DNA of 64,000 nucleotides from Flavobacteriales bacterium (GTDB lineage Bacteria > Bacteroidota > Bacteroidia > Flavobacteriales_F > PHOS-HE28), in the NCBI GenBank assembly GCA_030584065.1, contig CP129489.1:2461497-2525496 (forward strand). The letters are read 5' to 3'. Positions 17,629 through 25,609 of this stretch are shown here, piece after piece; positions within the stretch are counted from its first letter, which is position 1, and the number at the start of each line of letters is the position of its first letter. The notes under the pieces were generated by a model that made no database searches, was not told the origin of the DNA, and saw only the letters and a list, made by a program, of their open reading frames with translations. Both the position numbers and the translations under genes were made by a program.

Positions 17629-19490
17629 TTCCTCAGCAGGTTTAGCACGGCCTCTTTGATCTCCGCGCTGGTGAAAGGCAAACCTTGGATCTTGTTAAGG
17701 CCTTGTGCATCCACGAGGAATTCCGCGCGGAGCAGCTGTCGCAGCTGGCCGCTGTTCATCTCGGGAACCAGCACCTGCTTGTACTTCTTCAGCAGCGGCC
17801 CCAGACCTTTGTTGAAGGGGAAGAGGTGGCGCAGGTGCACGTGCGCCACGCTGCGGCCCTCGGCCTGCAACTCGAGCGCGGCTGTCCGAATCGCGCCGTA
17901 CGTGCTGCCCCAGCCCACGATGAGGACATCACCTTCGGGGGGGCCGCTGTCCAACCGGATGGGCTTGAAGCGGTCGGCTATCCGCGCGACCTTCTCGGCG
18001 CGCAGGCGCACCATCAATTCATGGTTCCTCGGCTCGTAGCTGATGTTGCCGGTCTTGTCCTGCTTCTCGATGCCGCCGATGCGGTGCTGGAGCGCCGGCT
18101 GTCCGGGAAGCGCCCATGGGCGCACGCCGCGCTCGTCGCGCAAGTAAGGCAGGAACCGCTCGCCATCGTTCGGTGCCTTGATGAAGGGCGGGGCGATCTC
18201 CGGCAGATCGCCCGACTGCGGGAAGCGCCAGGGCTCCGCGCCGTTGGCGATGTAGCCGTCGGTGAGCAGGATCACGGGCGTCATGTGCTCCAGTGCGATC
18301 TGCACCGCCTCGAAGGCCATATCGAAGCAGTCGATGGGCGTGCTGGCCGCGATCACGGGGATGGGCGCTTCGCCGTTGCGGCCATGCACCGCCTGCCAGA
18401 GGTCGGCCTGCTCGGTCTTGGTGGGCAGGCCCGTGCTGGGGCCGCCGCGCTGCACGTTCACGATCACCAGGGGCAGCTCGAGCATGAACGCGAGTCCCAT
18501 GGCCTCCGTCTTCAGCGCGACCCCGGGGCCACTGCTGGCCGTCACGCCCAGCGCCCCGCCATAGCTGGCACCGATGGCCGAAGCGATGGCGGCGATCTCA
18601 TCCTCTGCCTGGAAGGTGACCACCCCGAAGTTCTTGTGGCGCGAGAGCTCGTGCAGGATGTCGCTGGCCGGCGTGATGGGGTAGCTGCCATAGAAGAGGC
18701 CCAGCTTCGCCTTCTGCGCGCCCGCCACCAGGCCCAGCGCCACGCCCTGGTTACCGGTGATGCTGCGGTATGTGCCCTTGGGCATCGGCGCGGGCTTCAC
18801 CTCGAAGCGCGTGGTGAAGGTCTCGCTGGTATCCCCGAAATGGTAACCGGCCTTGAGCGCGCGCAGGTTGGCCTCGAGCAGGTCCGGCTTCCTGGCGAAC
18901 TTCTGCTGCAGGAAGCGCTCGCTGCTCTCCATCCCCCGGTTGAACATCCAGTTGATGAAGCCGAGCACGAACATGTTCTTGCAGCGGTCCTTCTCCTTCA
19001 TGCCGAGGGTGAGGCCCTCGAGGGCGGCACGCGTCATCTTGGTGACATCCACGCTGTGGAGCACGTACTGCGCCAAGGTGCCGTCGGTGAGCGGGTCGGC
19101 CTCGTCGATGTAGCCCGCGAGGCGCAGGTTCTTCTTGTCGAAGCCATCGCTATTGGCGATGATGATGCCGCCAGGCTTCAGCTTGTTGAGGTTCGCCTTG
19201 AGCGCCGCGGCGTTCATCACCACCAGAACGTCGCACTGGTCGCCGGGAGTGAAGACCTCCACGCTGCCGAAGTGGAGCTGGAAGCCGCTCACGCCGGCGA
19301 GGGTGCCCTGCGGCGCCCGGATCTCGGCCGGGAAATTCGGGAAGGTGCTGACATCATTGCCGAAGAGCGCACTGCTGTCCGTGAACTGCGCGCCGGTGAG
19401 CTGGATGCCGTCGCCGCTGTCGCCGGCGAAGAGGATGACCACGTTCCGCCGTTCCTCGACGGCCTTGGCCTGCTGCGTTCCTGTAGGCAT
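17625..19490 (-). CDS. korA: 2-oxoacid:ferredoxin oxidoreductase, fused gamma-alpha subunit (KorA-like)
   Basis: 621 residues. The N-terminal third is the gamma domain (VILFAGDSGDGIQLTGAQF); the rest is the alpha/pyrimidine-binding domain with YGSYPITPASDILHELS and the C-terminal transketolase-like domain with VGWGSTYGAI. The fused layout with a separate beta subunit and no ferredoxin subunit is the usual Bacteroidota form. The ATG at 19490 was preferred to a start at 19562 because a -7-like TACCTTCG (19503-19510) lies between them. Confidence 0.93.
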   Translation of the reverse strand: MPTGTQQAKAVEERRNVVILFAGDSGDGIQLTGAQFTDSSALFGNDVSTFPNFPAEIRAPQGTLAGVSGFQLHFGSVEVFTPGDQCDVLVVMNAAALKANLNKLKPGGIIIANSDGFDKKNLRLAGYIDEADPLTDGTLAQYVLHSVDVTKMTRAALEGLTLGMKEKDRCKNMFVLGFINWMFNRGMESSERFLQQKFARKPDLLEANLRALKAGYHFGDTSETFTTRFEVKPAPMPKGTYRSITGNQGVALGLVAGAQKAKLGLFYGSYPITPASDILHELSRHKNFGVVTFQAEDEIAAIASAIGASYGGALGVTASSGPGVALKTEAMGLAFMLELPLVIVNVQRGGPSTGLPTKTEQADLWQAVHGRNGEAPIPVIAASTPIDCFDMAFEAVQIALEHMTPVILLTDGYIANGAEPWRFPQSGDLPEIAPPFIKAPNDGERFLPYLRDERGVRPWALPGQPALQHRIGGIEKQDKTGNISYEPRNHELMVRLRAEKVARIADRFKPIRLDSGPPEGDVLIVGWGSTYGAIRTAALELQAEGRSVAHVHLRHLFPFNKGLGPLLKKYKQVLVPEMNSGQLRQLLRAEFLVDAQGLNKIQGLPFTSAEIKEAVLNLLRK

Positions 19491-19502
19491 GGAATTCCGG
19501 CG

Positions 19503-19510
19503 CGAAGGTA
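19503..19510 (-). promoter_or_regulatory. -7 promoter element for korAB
   Basis: TACCTTCG on the minus strand, 12 bp before the korA ATG. One base off TAnnTTTG. Confidence 0.45.
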
Positions 19511-19587
19511 GGGCTGCGTCGTTGGGCGTGGGGGTGACCACCGTCACCGCAGCAAGCAACACGGCTGGCGCCCGGATGTTCGCGCCC

Positions 19588-19872
19588 TCAGGCGGTAAGG
19601 CCCGCCCCCGGCTCCCGAACGGGCAGGTTGACGGCCTCCACGCTCAGGATGGCGGGCGCCGCGCGCTTGATGGCCTCCTCCACACCGGCCTTCATGGTCA
19701 TGGGCACCATGGCGCAGCTGGTGCAGGCTCCATGAAGGCGCACCCGGGCCACGCCTTCGGCCGTCACCTCCTCCAGGGTGATGTCGCCGCCATCGGCCTC
19801 GAGGAAGGGCCGCAGCTCACCGAGGGCTTCCCGAATGCGGGCCTCCAACGATTCACGTTCCATGCGGTCCAT
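19588..19872 (-). CDS. NifU C-terminal-domain (NfuA-type) Fe-S carrier protein
   Basis: 94 residues consisting of one NifU C-terminal domain. LRPFLEADGGDITLEEV and HGACTSCAMVPMTMKAGVE are family segments; the CTSC motif holds the two cysteines that bind a 4Fe-4S cluster between two subunits. It lies 3 bp after mrp and is probably cotranscribed, which fits a role in delivering Fe-S clusters to apoproteins. Start may be MDRMERES (used here) or the ATG three codons later. Confidence 0.9.
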   Translation of the reverse strand: MDRMERESLEARIREALGELRPFLEADGGDITLEEVTAEGVARVRLHGACTSCAMVPMTMKAGVEEAIKRAAPAILSVEAVNLPVREPGAGLTA

Positions 19873-19875
19873 GGC

Positions 19876-20940
19876 TCAGGCGGGCATGGCATGCAGCACC
19901 TTGTCGGCGACTGCGGCGCAAAGATGGCCGAACGGCTCGGCAGCAGGCGTACCGCCCTGCAGTACAGCCGGCCGGCCCACGTCACCCGCCTCTCGCACGC
20001 TCTGAATCAGCGGCACCTCGCCCAGGAAGGGAACGCCCAGCTCCTCGGCCAGCGCCTTCGCCCCCCCCCTGCCGAAGATGTAGTAGCGATTGCCCGGCAG
20101 CTCGGCCGGTGTGAACCAGGCCATGTTCTCCACGATGCCCAGCACCGGCACGTTCACGCTGGGAAGCCTGAACATGCCAACACCCTTGCGCGCATCGATG
20201 AGGGCCACCGGCTGCGGCGTGCTCACGATGATGGCGCCCGAGAGGGGCACCGCCTGCACGAGCGAGAGGTGGATGTCGCCGGTGCCCGGCGGCAGGTCGA
20301 TGAGCATGAGGTCGAGTTCGCCCCAGTCCACATCCTTGATCATCTGTTCCAGCGCCTTGGTGGCCATGGGACCGCGCCACACGATGGCCTGATCGGTCTG
20401 AGCGAAGAAGCCGATGCTGAGGAGCTTCACCCCGTAGCTCTCCACGGGGACGATCCAATGCTTGCCGTCCCGCTCGCGCGTTCCGGGCTTCTCATGCACC
20501 ACGTCGAACATCAACGGCATGCTGGGACCGTAGATATCGGCGTCGATGAGGCCCACGCGCAATCCGCGCGCGGCGAGGCCGGCAGCGAGGTTGGCGGTGA
20601 TGGTGCTCTTGCCCACGCCGCCCTTGCCGCTGGCTATGGCTACGATGTGCTTCACGTGGGGCAGCACCTTGCGCACGCTGGCGCGCTCGCCACTGAGGGG
20701 AGACACCTGCACCCGCACATCGACCTCCTGGCCCAGCGCCTGCTTGAGGTTGAAGATCATCGCCTCCTCCATGCGCTTGCGGCTGTGCATGGCGGGATTG
20801 CTCACCTCAACGCTCACATGGACGGCACGGCCTTCGATGCGGATATCGCGCACCAGCCCAAGGGCCACGATGTCCTTCTTCAGGTCGGGCTCAATGATGC
20901 GCGATAGGGCGGAACGGACCGCGTCTGGCGTTACCGGCAT
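19876..20940 (-). CDS. mrp: Mrp/NBP35-family iron-sulfur carrier ATPase
   Basis: 354-residue P-loop ATPase of the Mrp (ApbC) family, with an N-terminal MIP18-like (DUF59) domain (about 1-95) and an ATPase domain with deviant Walker A ASGKGGVGKST. IDADIYGPSMP and DLPPGTGDIHLSL are also diagnostic. The CxxC found in many Mrp proteins is replaced by NMAWFTPAELPGN, and only one cysteine exists in the protein. I recall this as common in Bacteroidota. Heads a pair with the NifU-like gene. Confidence 0.94.
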   Translation of the reverse strand: MPVTPDAVRSALSRIIEPDLKKDIVALGLVRDIRIEGRAVHVSVEVSNPAMHSRKRMEEAMIFNLKQALGQEVDVRVQVSPLSGERASVRKVLPHVKHIVAIASGKGGVGKSTITANLAAGLAARGLRVGLIDADIYGPSMPLMFDVVHEKPGTRERDGKHWIVPVESYGVKLLSIGFFAQTDQAIVWRGPMATKALEQMIKDVDWGELDLMLIDLPPGTGDIHLSLVQAVPLSGAIIVSTPQPVALIDARKGVGMFRLPSVNVPVLGIVENMAWFTPAELPGNRYYIFGRGGAKALAEELGVPFLGEVPLIQSVREAGDVGRPAVLQGGTPAAEPFGHLCAAVADKVLHAMPA

Positions 20941-20953
20941 GACAAAGGGTGGG

Positions 20954-20961
20954 CGAAATTA
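20954..20961 (-). promoter_or_regulatory. -7 promoter element for mrp
   Basis: TAATTTCG on the minus strand, 13 bp before the mrp ATG. Confidence 0.45.
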
Positions 20962-21017
20962 GGCAACCCCGGACCCTGTCCCGACACGTCCGCAAGGGCT
21001 ACGGGCGGAGCGGCCCG

Positions 21018-21476
21018 CTAGTGCTGCCCCGCCTTCCCGGAGCCGCCTGGCGCCGGAATCGACACCTCCACGCCATCGTTCTCCAACAGCCAGAGCTGTG
21101 CCATGGAGGGGTCATCGAAGTAGGCTACGCTGGCCGCAGAGGCCGGAATGGTGCTGACCATGTTGTCCACTGCGATTACCTGGAGGCCATCGGTGCCGCT
21201 CACGATTGCGATGCGGACCAGGCCGGCCTCGAGGAGCCTCGGAATCACCTCCCGCTCGCTCCAAGCCCGGTCCGCGAAGAGGATGGAGCCCAGGCCACGG
21301 GAGTCGCTCAGGAAGTGCTTCAGCCCGAAATCCCTCACGGCCTTGAGCACAGCAAGCGAGGGCGCGCGATAGGCCTCTCCGGTCGCGCTGCACCGCCAGG
21401 TGAGCCGAACCAGATGCTGTTGCGGGTGGACCTCCACCTGGGCGTGGTCGCTGGAAAAGGTGATCTGCGCTTCCAT
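21018..21476 (-). CDS. Conserved hypothetical protein, possible STAS/SpoIIAA-like fold
   Basis: 152 residues, no signal peptide or membrane segment. The pattern of short strands and helices (YRAPSLAVLKAVRDFGLKHF, SDSRGLGSI, IAIVSGTDGLQVIAVDN) resembles the SpoIIAA-like proteins common in Bacteroidota, but I cannot name a family with certainty. The C-terminus is low in complexity (PAPGGSGKAGQH). It is monocistronic, 77 bp downstream of nothing in the same direction and facing away from mrp's promoter. Function unknown. Confidence 0.7.
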   Translation of the reverse strand: MEAQITFSSDHAQVEVHPQQHLVRLTWRCSATGEAYRAPSLAVLKAVRDFGLKHFLSDSRGLGSILFADRAWSEREVIPRLLEAGLVRIAIVSGTDGLQVIAVDNMVSTIPASAASVAYFDDPSMAQLWLLENDGVEVSIPAPGGSGKAGQH

Positions 21477-21603
21477 GGCTGATCCGATTGAGCCAGCAAG
21501 CTAATGCGCGACGGAACGGATTGCACGGCCCGCCCCGGAAAGCGCCTCCGCTCCTTGCGGATCCACCACTTCTGGGAGCACGGCCCGGCTCCTCTTCCGC
21601 CGC

Positions 21604-21993
21604 TCAGAGCCGAAGCTCGGTCACCGGATCCCAGAACCGGGCTGCGAAGTCCACCACTTGGTCGTCCTTCACACGCACGCCTTCCCCCTCCAGCAGCTTC
21701 TGCATGCGGTCATCCGGGCCGAAGTGGTGCTTGCCGGTGAGGATGCCCGCGCTGTTCACCACGCGATGCGCCGGTACGGGCGGCTTCACGGTGTGGCTGT
21801 TATTCATGCAATACCCGACGATACGGGCCGACCGTGCCGCACCAAGGTACTTGGCGATCGCGCCATAGCTCGTCACCCGCCCGCACGGGATCCGGCGCAC
21901 CACATCCATCACATCAGCGAAGAAGTCACGCTGCTGGACCGCCCCCGCTCGCAGCTGCTTCCTAGGTGCTTTGCCGTTCGCGCCCATGATCAT
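21604..21993 (-). CDS. Alkyltransferase-like (ATL) DNA-binding protein
   Basis: 129 residues homologous to the C-terminal DNA-binding domain of O6-methylguanine-DNA methyltransferase: RRIPCGRVTSYGAIAKYLG (helix-turn-helix region), GYCMNNS, then PVPAHRVVNSAG. In true methyltransferases the last motif is PCHRV with the acceptor Cys; here it is PAHRV, so it cannot accept an alkyl group. Known ATL proteins bind alkylated guanine and hand it to nucleotide excision repair. Start ATG 21993 overlaps the upstream stop (ATGA). Third gene of a trmB operon. Confidence 0.9.
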   Translation of the reverse strand: MIMGANGKAPRKQLRAGAVQQRDFFADVMDVVRRIPCGRVTSYGAIAKYLGAARSARIVGYCMNNSHTVKPPVPAHRVVNSAGILTGKHHFGPDDRMQKLLEGEGVRVKDDQVVDFAARFWDPVTELRL

Positions 21994-22460
21994 GCCGCTG
22001 GTCGTGCAGCGATCCATCGCCTGAAGCGTTCCACAGCATCGGTGCCGGAGAGGTCGGGCTTGGCCGGAATCGGCATCCGTCCGGCTGAGGTGCACCGCTG
22101 GCAAAGCCTGTCGAGCTCGGATACGCGCACCACATATGACCACGGAACCTCGCTCCGCGCACCGGATGAGGTCGTGCCCACGAACCGATCCGCATCGACC
22201 GTGAATCGCCGCTCCTCGTTGACTTGTTGATTGTCCTTTCGACTGGCCCATGCGGCAAGGACCACCATTCGAATGACCGGCAGGGAAAAGAGCACAAGCC
22301 CGTGGAAGCGGAGCGCCCCTGCCGCGGAAAGGAACGCGCAGGCCCCGACACCGACGAACACGGCATGCAACCACCACGCCTTGCGAAGCCAAGCCTTCAT
22401 CAGCAGCCAGGGATACACCGACCGCGTGAGGCGCATGGGCTTGAGCGTGATGGCATCCAT
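21990..22460 (-). CDS. Small membrane protein, possibly YcxB-like
   Basis: 156 residues with two closely spaced membrane segments (about 27-48 and 52-70: AVFVGVGACAFLSAAGAL and HGLVLFSLPVIRMVVLAAWA). The soluble tail has a VPWSYVVRVSEL segment and ends in a short helix (AVERFRRWIAARP), the layout of YcxB-like proteins; similarity is faint. It lies 3 bp after trmB and overlaps the ATL gene by 4 bp. Function unknown. Confidence 0.7.
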   Translation of the reverse strand: MDAITLKPMRLTRSVYPWLLMKAWLRKAWWLHAVFVGVGACAFLSAAGALRFHGLVLFSLPVIRMVVLAAWASRKDNQQVNEERRFTVDADRFVGTTSSGARSEVPWSYVVRVSELDRLCQRCTSAGRMPIPAKPDLSGTDAVERFRRWIAARPAA

Positions 22461-22463
22461 GCC

Positions 22464-23144
22464 TCAGTCCAGCGAGAACCGGACGTAATGGATCGTACGG
22501 CCTTCCTCCAGCCACATGCTCTCGTAGTAGGTCCGGATGCCCAGGACAGCCTGTTCCTCAGGCGATGCGCGATGCATGAGGTCGGCATAGATGTCGGCGC
22601 TATGCTCATGGATGCGCAAACCCTGCTCTTCGATCATCTCCAGCGTGTATTCGTACAGCACCGGGCTGTCGGTCTTCAGGTGCACCAGTCCCCCGGGCTT
22701 CAGGATCTCCTTGTAGCGCGCAAGGAAGATCGGGCTGGTGAGGCGCTTGCGGGGCTTGCCCAGCTGCGGGTCGCTGAAGGTGAGCCAGACCTCATCCACC
22801 TCCTGCGGACCGAAGCACCGCGTGACATGGTCAACATGGGTGCGCAGGAAACCCACGTTGCTCAGGCCTTCCTCCCGCGCATTCCGGGCACCGCGCCAGA
22901 TGCGTGCGCCTTTGATGTCCACCCCGATGTAGCACCGCTCCGGATTCAGCCGAGCCAGGCCCAGGGTGTATTCGCCGCGCCCGCAGCCCAGTTCGAGCAC
23001 CAAGGGCGCCTCGCGCTGGAAGAAATCAGCGTTCCAGCGGCCTTTCAGCGGGAAGCTGCCCTGCACGAGCTCCTCGAACGCGGGCTGCACCACATGCTCG
23101 AAGGTGAGGTTCTCGGCGAAGCGAGCCAGTTTGTTCTTACCCAT
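22464..23144 (-). CDS. trmB: tRNA (guanine46-N7)-methyltransferase TrmB
   Basis: 226-residue SAM-dependent methyltransferase that makes m7G46 in the variable loop of tRNAs. SAM-binding segment LELGCGRGEYTLGLA, then GVDIKGARIW, and the family motif WLTFSDPQLGKPRKRLTSP, where the Asp-Pro and basic residues contact tRNA. Length is normal. A -7 element (23184-23191) lies 39 bp upstream. First gene of a three-gene operon with the YcxB-like and ATL genes. Confidence 0.95.
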   Translation of the reverse strand: MGKNKLARFAENLTFEHVVQPAFEELVQGSFPLKGRWNADFFQREAPLVLELGCGRGEYTLGLARLNPERCYIGVDIKGARIWRGARNAREEGLSNVGFLRTHVDHVTRCFGPQEVDEVWLTFSDPQLGKPRKRLTSPIFLARYKEILKPGGLVHLKTDSPVLYEYTLEMIEEQGLRIHEHSADIYADLMHRASPEEQAVLGIRTYYESMWLEEGRTIHYVRFSLD

Positions 23145-23183
23145 GCTTTACCCGGCTGCACGCGGGCCTACCGGAGAGGGGCG

Positions 23184-23191
23184 CGAAGGTA
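23184..23191 (-). promoter_or_regulatory. -7 promoter element for the trmB operon
   Basis: TACCTTCG on the minus strand between trmB and the divergent glycosyltransferase gene. Confidence 0.4.
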
Positions 23192-23273
23192 GCCCCCGGG
23201 CGATAGCCGGCGGGTTGTCGAACTTGCCGCAGCTTAACGATCGCATCACGTCGCCGCACGCACCTTCGCCGAC

Positions 23274-24341
23274 ATGTTCAACGGAGCCCGCATCCTGGTT
23301 GCACCGCTCGACTGGGGCCTGGGCCACGCATCGCGGTGCGTGCCGATCATCCGCAGGCTGGTCGAACTCGGCGCGCAACCGGTGATCGGGGCCGACAAGG
23401 GCCCGCTGGAGCTGCTCCGCCGGGAATTCCCTGACCTGGAGCATGTGGTGCTGCCCGGTGTCGAGATTCGCTACGGCCGCGGCCCCAGCCAGCTATGGAG
23501 CATGGCCCGCCAGTTCCCGGCCATGGTGCGGAGCGTGCACGCCGAGCGGGCGCTCTTCGAACGGCTCCGGCCGGAACTGCGGCTGAACGCGGTGATCAGC
23601 GACCAGCGGTTCGGCATCCGCAGCCCCGACCTCCACAGTGTGCTCATCACGCACCAGGTCTTCCCGTACACGCCCTTCGCGCAACGCGCCTTGCGCCGGG
23701 TGAATCGCCTGCACATCAGCCGCTTCAACCGCTGCTGGGTGATGGATGAACCGGAAGCGCCGGGGCTGGCCGGCGAACTCTCCCATGGACGCCCGTGGCC
23801 TGGCAATGCGCGATACATCGGAACAGTGAGCCGGCTGCAGCGGGAAGGGCCTGCGGAGGGCCCTTATGATACGGTAGCGGTGATCAGCGGCCCGGAGCCC
23901 CAGCGCACGCTCCTCGAGCACCGGCTCATCAGCCAACTGTCCTCACTTCCCGGCCGCCACCTCCTCGTGCTCGGGCTGCCTGGCTTGGACCGCCAGGAAC
24001 AGGTGGGGACGCTGGCCATCCGTGCCCATCTCGATGGGGCTGCGCTCGGTGCGGCCCTGCGCGGGGCCCGCCTTATCATCTCGCGGAGCGGCTACACCAC
24101 CCTGATGGACCTCGCGGCCTTGGGACGCTCGGCTCTCGTTGTGCCCACTCCCGGTCAGCTGGAGCAGGAATACCTGGGTGAGCTGCATCGCCGCACCGGG
24201 CGTTTCGTGGTGCAGGTGCAGGAAGCGCTCGACGTGCGCCGCGCGCTCCGCGAAGCGCTGCCACCCCGAGCTGAGCCGGTGAGCGCGCACGCACCGCTTC
24301 TGGAAAGCGCCTTGGAAGAGCTGGCGGCCGCCCTCTGCTGA
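23274..24341 (+). CDS. MurG-like (GT28/GT1-fold) glycosyltransferase
   Basis: 355 residues of GT-B fold: N-terminal VAPLDWGLGHASRCVPIIRR is the typical opening of Bacteroidota proteins annotated as glycosyltransferases of this type, and the C-terminal half has LIISRSGYTTLMDLAALG, the nucleotide-sugar site. No signal peptide. The acceptor is unknown; a role in lipid or surface glycosylation is only inference. It ends 23 bp before the NUC1 nuclease gene, which has its own promoter. Confidence 0.85.
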   Translation: MFNGARILVAPLDWGLGHASRCVPIIRRLVELGAQPVIGADKGPLELLRREFPDLEHVVLPGVEIRYGRGPSQLWSMARQFPAMVRSVHAERALFERLRPELRLNAVISDQRFGIRSPDLHSVLITHQVFPYTPFAQRALRRVNRLHISRFNRCWVMDEPEAPGLAGELSHGRPWPGNARYIGTVSRLQREGPAEGPYDTVAVISGPEPQRTLLEHRLISQLSSLPGRHLLVLGLPGLDRQEQVGTLAIRAHLDGAALGAALRGARLIISRSGYTTLMDLAALGRSALVVPTPGQLEQEYLGELHRRTGRFVVQVQEALDVRRALREALPPRAEPVSAHAPLLESALEELAAALC

Positions 24342-24352
24342 GGCACTCCCGT

Positions 24353-24360
24353 TACTTTGC
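24353..24360 (+). promoter_or_regulatory. -7 promoter element for the NUC1 nuclease gene
   Basis: TACTTTGC ending 4 bp before the ATG at 24365. Transcription would start at or next to the start codon. Confidence 0.5.
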
Positions 24361-24364
24361 GGCC

Positions 24365-25609
24365 ATGCCGAAACGGTACGCCCTTCTTCTTTGCTCCCTT
24401 TCCTACGCACTGGCAACGGCAGCGCAGGACGACCTGGACCAGCGGCTCAACCGGCTGATGGAACATGGCGCACGGCTTCGCGAGCAGCAGCAGGCCCTCA
24501 CCGCCAGGCTCGACTCGACCAAGCTGGCCATCATCCGGCGCGACCTGCTCGCCAAAGGCCTGCCGAAGCTCGAGGCCGGCGAGACCCTCATCACGCACCC
24601 GGGCCACCTGCTCGTGTACAGCGAACGGCACGAGCAGGCCAAATGGGTCGCGCACATCGCTTCGCCGGACCTCATCACCGGCAGCCTGGCCCGCATCGAC
24701 TCATTCCTTCCCGATCCCAAGGTGAGCACGGGCACCGCGGTCACGGCCGATTACTGGAACAGCGGTTACGACCGCGGGCACCTGGTGCCGAGCGCCGATA
24801 TGCGGTGGAACGGCGATGCCCTGCTGGCCACCTACTACTACAGCAACATCAGCCCGCAGAAGCCTGAGCTGAACCGCGGCACGTGGGCGGAGCTGGAGGA
24901 TTGGGGGCGCCGCTACGTGAACTTCAGCAAGCGCCGGGTATTCGTGGTCACAGGCCCTGTGCTCCGGGAGGACCTGCCCACCCTGCAGAAAGCGGACAGG
25001 AAGAATGAGGTGAGCATCCCGGAGCTCTTCTGGAAGGTGATCGCCGACCTGGATGGCGAGCAGCCCAAGGCCATTGCCTTCGTGATGCGGAATGCCGCAC
25101 AGGAATACCCGCCCATCAGCTACGCCGTCCCCGTGGACAGCGTGGAGCGCCTCACCGGCCTGGACTTCTTCCATGCGCTGGACGATGCCACGGAAGCGCG
25201 CATCGAGGCCATGCGCGAGCCGCAGGACTGGTATGCCGAGGGCGATCCCTTCTTCGGCGAGGCCGAGCCGTTGCGGGCACCGCTCCCCAAGGGCATGTTC
25301 AACACGGTGCAGGCGAAATACCACATCGGCAAGACGGCCACGGTATGCGGCACCGTGGTGAGCACCCGCAAGACCGCGAAGGCCAAGGCCATCTACCTCA
25401 ACTTCGACCGGATGCACCCGCATCAGGACTTCTATGCCACCATCTGGGAGTACAACGGGCCCAATTTCAGCTACGACCCTGAGACCCATTTCCTTCAGAA
25501 GAAGGTCTGCGTAACGGGCAAGGTGACGGTGTTCGACGACATCCCCCGTATCAGCATCAACAACGAGAATGAAGTGATGCTCTACGACGAGGCCGTGACC
25601 GGGCGCTGA
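24365..25609 (+). CDS. Secreted DNA/RNA non-specific endonuclease (NUC1) with C-terminal OB-like domain
   Basis: 414 residues. Sec signal peptide (about 1-20), a helical coiled-coil stretch (22-60), then a beta-beta-alpha-Me nuclease domain with the active-site motif DRGH (136-139, His139 as general base) followed by LVPSADM and a metal-binding Asn in YYYSNISPQKPELNRG. After residue 300 comes a beta-rich part (KTATVCGTVVSTRKTAKAKA, VCVTGKVTVFDDIPRI) that looks like an OB-fold. Export suggests degradation of extracellular or periplasmic nucleic acid. The stop abuts the stop of the convergent histidine kinase gene. Confidence 0.92.
   Translation: MPKRYALLLCSLSYALATAAQDDLDQRLNRLMEHGARLREQQQALTARLDSTKLAIIRRDLLAKGLPKLEAGETLITHPGHLLVYSERHEQAKWVAHIASPDLITGSLARIDSFLPDPKVSTGTAVTADYWNSGYDRGHLVPSADMRWNGDALLATYYYSNISPQKPELNRGTWAELEDWGRRYVNFSKRRVFVVTGPVLREDLPTLQKADRKNEVSIPELFWKVIADLDGEQPKAIAFVMRNAAQEYPPISYAVPVDSVERLTGLDFFHALDDATEARIEAMREPQDWYAEGDPFFGEAEPLRAPLPKGMFNTVQAKYHIGKTATVCGTVVSTRKTAKAKAIYLNFDRMHPHQDFYATIWEYNGPNFSYDPETHFLQKKVCVTGKVTVFDDIPRISINNENEVMLYDEAVTGR

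Noticed and set aside
21477-21603. Small plus-strand gene around 21504-21740
   Set aside because: It runs antisense into the ATL gene, has no recognisable family and no -7 element; judged non-coding.
21990-22460. Frameshift in the YcxB-like gene
   Set aside because: I checked the other two minus-strand frames for a better continuation after VPWSYVVRVSEL and found none; the ATGA overlap with the next gene also supports the intact frame.
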